A DNA stretch of 6,668 nucleotides, from the NCBI GenBank assembly GCA_013694495.1, contig JACDCH010000571.1, positions 1 to 6,668 of the forward strand, given 5' to 3'. Positions 6,352-6,668 of this stretch are shown one piece after another (positions within the stretch are counted from its first letter, which is position 1; every line of letters starts with the position of its first letter). Source of the DNA: Acidimicrobiia bacterium. GTDB taxonomy: Bacteria; Actinomycetota; Acidimicrobiia; Acidimicrobiales; JACDCH01. The notes under the pieces are model-generated. The model saw only the letters and a program-made list of their open reading frames with translations. It made no database searches and was not told the DNA's origin. A program made the position numbers and the translations under genes.

Positions 6352-6668
6352 CGGTCGCCCTCCGTCCCGCCGGGGAGGACGACGAGCGCCGTGCCGCCGG
6401 CCACCGAGATCGTCGCCGGTGGCTCGGTGATCAGGTTGCTGACGCCCCTCGTGGTCCCCGGCGGCAGGATGGCGTCGGTCAGGGGCCAGGCCAGCCCCGC
6501 CGTCGTCACCCCGAGCGCCGGACCACCGACGGGCACGATCGACACCGCCGCCCCGGCCGGCTGGTCGAGGCGCACCTCGTTGCCGCCGTGGACGACGTGA
6601 ACGGTGGCCTCACCGAGGAAGGCGGTGATGCGCAGCGCTGCCCGGGCCGGGTCGGCGAGGGCGAGCAC
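6348..6668 (-). CDS. thiN: Thiamine pyrophosphokinase, C-terminal part (5' end outside window)
   Basis: 106 residues are visible, open to the right edge. The last 55 match the thiamine-binding C-terminal domain of thiamine pyrophosphokinase: 'TTAGLAWPLTDAILPPGTTR' followed by 'GVSNLI' and 'ATISVAGGTALVVLPGG'. The pattern G-L-x-[WY]-P-L ... G-[ST]-[ST]-R-G-[VI]-S-N ... hydrophobic strand-G-hydrophobic strand is that of Bacillus ThiN (YloS). The enzyme transfers pyrophosphate from ATP to thiamine, giving TPP, in the cytosol. The catalytic N-terminal domain is outside. Its stop overlaps the thiB start by four bases, so kinase and importer are translationally coupled: imported thiamine is activated at once. 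The actinobacterial SteA protein has a related domain, but the intact 'RGVSN' thiamine-binding motif favours a true kinase. Confidence 0.85.
   Translation of the reverse strand: MLALADPARAALRITAFLGEATVHVVHGGNEVRLDQPAGAAVSIVPVGGPALGVTTAGLAWPLTDAILPPGTTRGVSNLITEPPATISVAGGTALVVLPGGTEGDR
6358..6363 (-). promoter_or_regulatory. Shine-Dalgarno of thiB inside the pyrophosphokinase gene
   Basis: GGAGGG on the - strand, six bases before the thiB ATG and within the last codons of the kinase gene. It is the best ribosome-binding site in the window and fixes the thiB start at 6351. Confidence 0.7.

Overview
The window is very GC-rich throughout, with G or C at almost every third codon position, GTG and TTG starts beside ATG, and weak Shine-Dalgarno sites. 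Together with a secreted peptidase that has a Thr/Pro/Ala-rich stalk, this points to a high-GC actinobacterium. Acidimicrobiia is my best guess, but that is inference from style only. All gene calls rest on reading translated motifs; no search was run.

Layout. Bases 1-1391 (+ strand) hold the C-terminal part of a thiamine-pyrophosphate (TPP) dependent decarboxylase of the benzoylformate decarboxylase type. It is followed five bases later by a stand-alone ABC ATPase of the YlmA/ModF-like kind. A convergent gap (1392-1520) carries a two-tier hairpin. From 1521 to the right edge everything is on the - strand. In transcription order from the right these are: the C-terminal half of thiamine pyrophosphokinase (6668-6348), the thiamine-binding lipoprotein ThiB (6351-5278), the two-domain permease ThiP (5243-3606), an M23 peptidase with signal peptide, stalk and coiled coil (3586-2174), then, past a 224-base gap, a small SRPBCC (START-like) protein (1949-1521).

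How the genes work together. Thiamine pyrophosphokinase, ThiB and ThiP form a clear thiamine salvage unit: capture outside the membrane, import, then pyrophosphorylation to TPP. The pyrophosphokinase and thiB overlap in ATGA with a good Shine-Dalgarno, and thiP follows 34 bases later. The ATPase subunit ThiQ is not next to them; the next gene is the M23 peptidase, only 19 bases beyond thiP. The ABC ATPase at 606-1391 is on the other strand and does not look like ThiQ, so the importer's ATPase is probably encoded elsewhere.

The most unusual non-coding element lies between the peptidase and the SRPBCC gene. Two near-identical copies of a 70-72 base repeat (1971-2042 and 2057-2126) each enclose the same perfect 10-bp inverted repeat, with differences mostly in the loop. 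It looks like a structured interspersed repeat or small RNA-like element rather than part of a gene. A separate strong GC hairpin (2128-2160) sits just after the peptidase stop.
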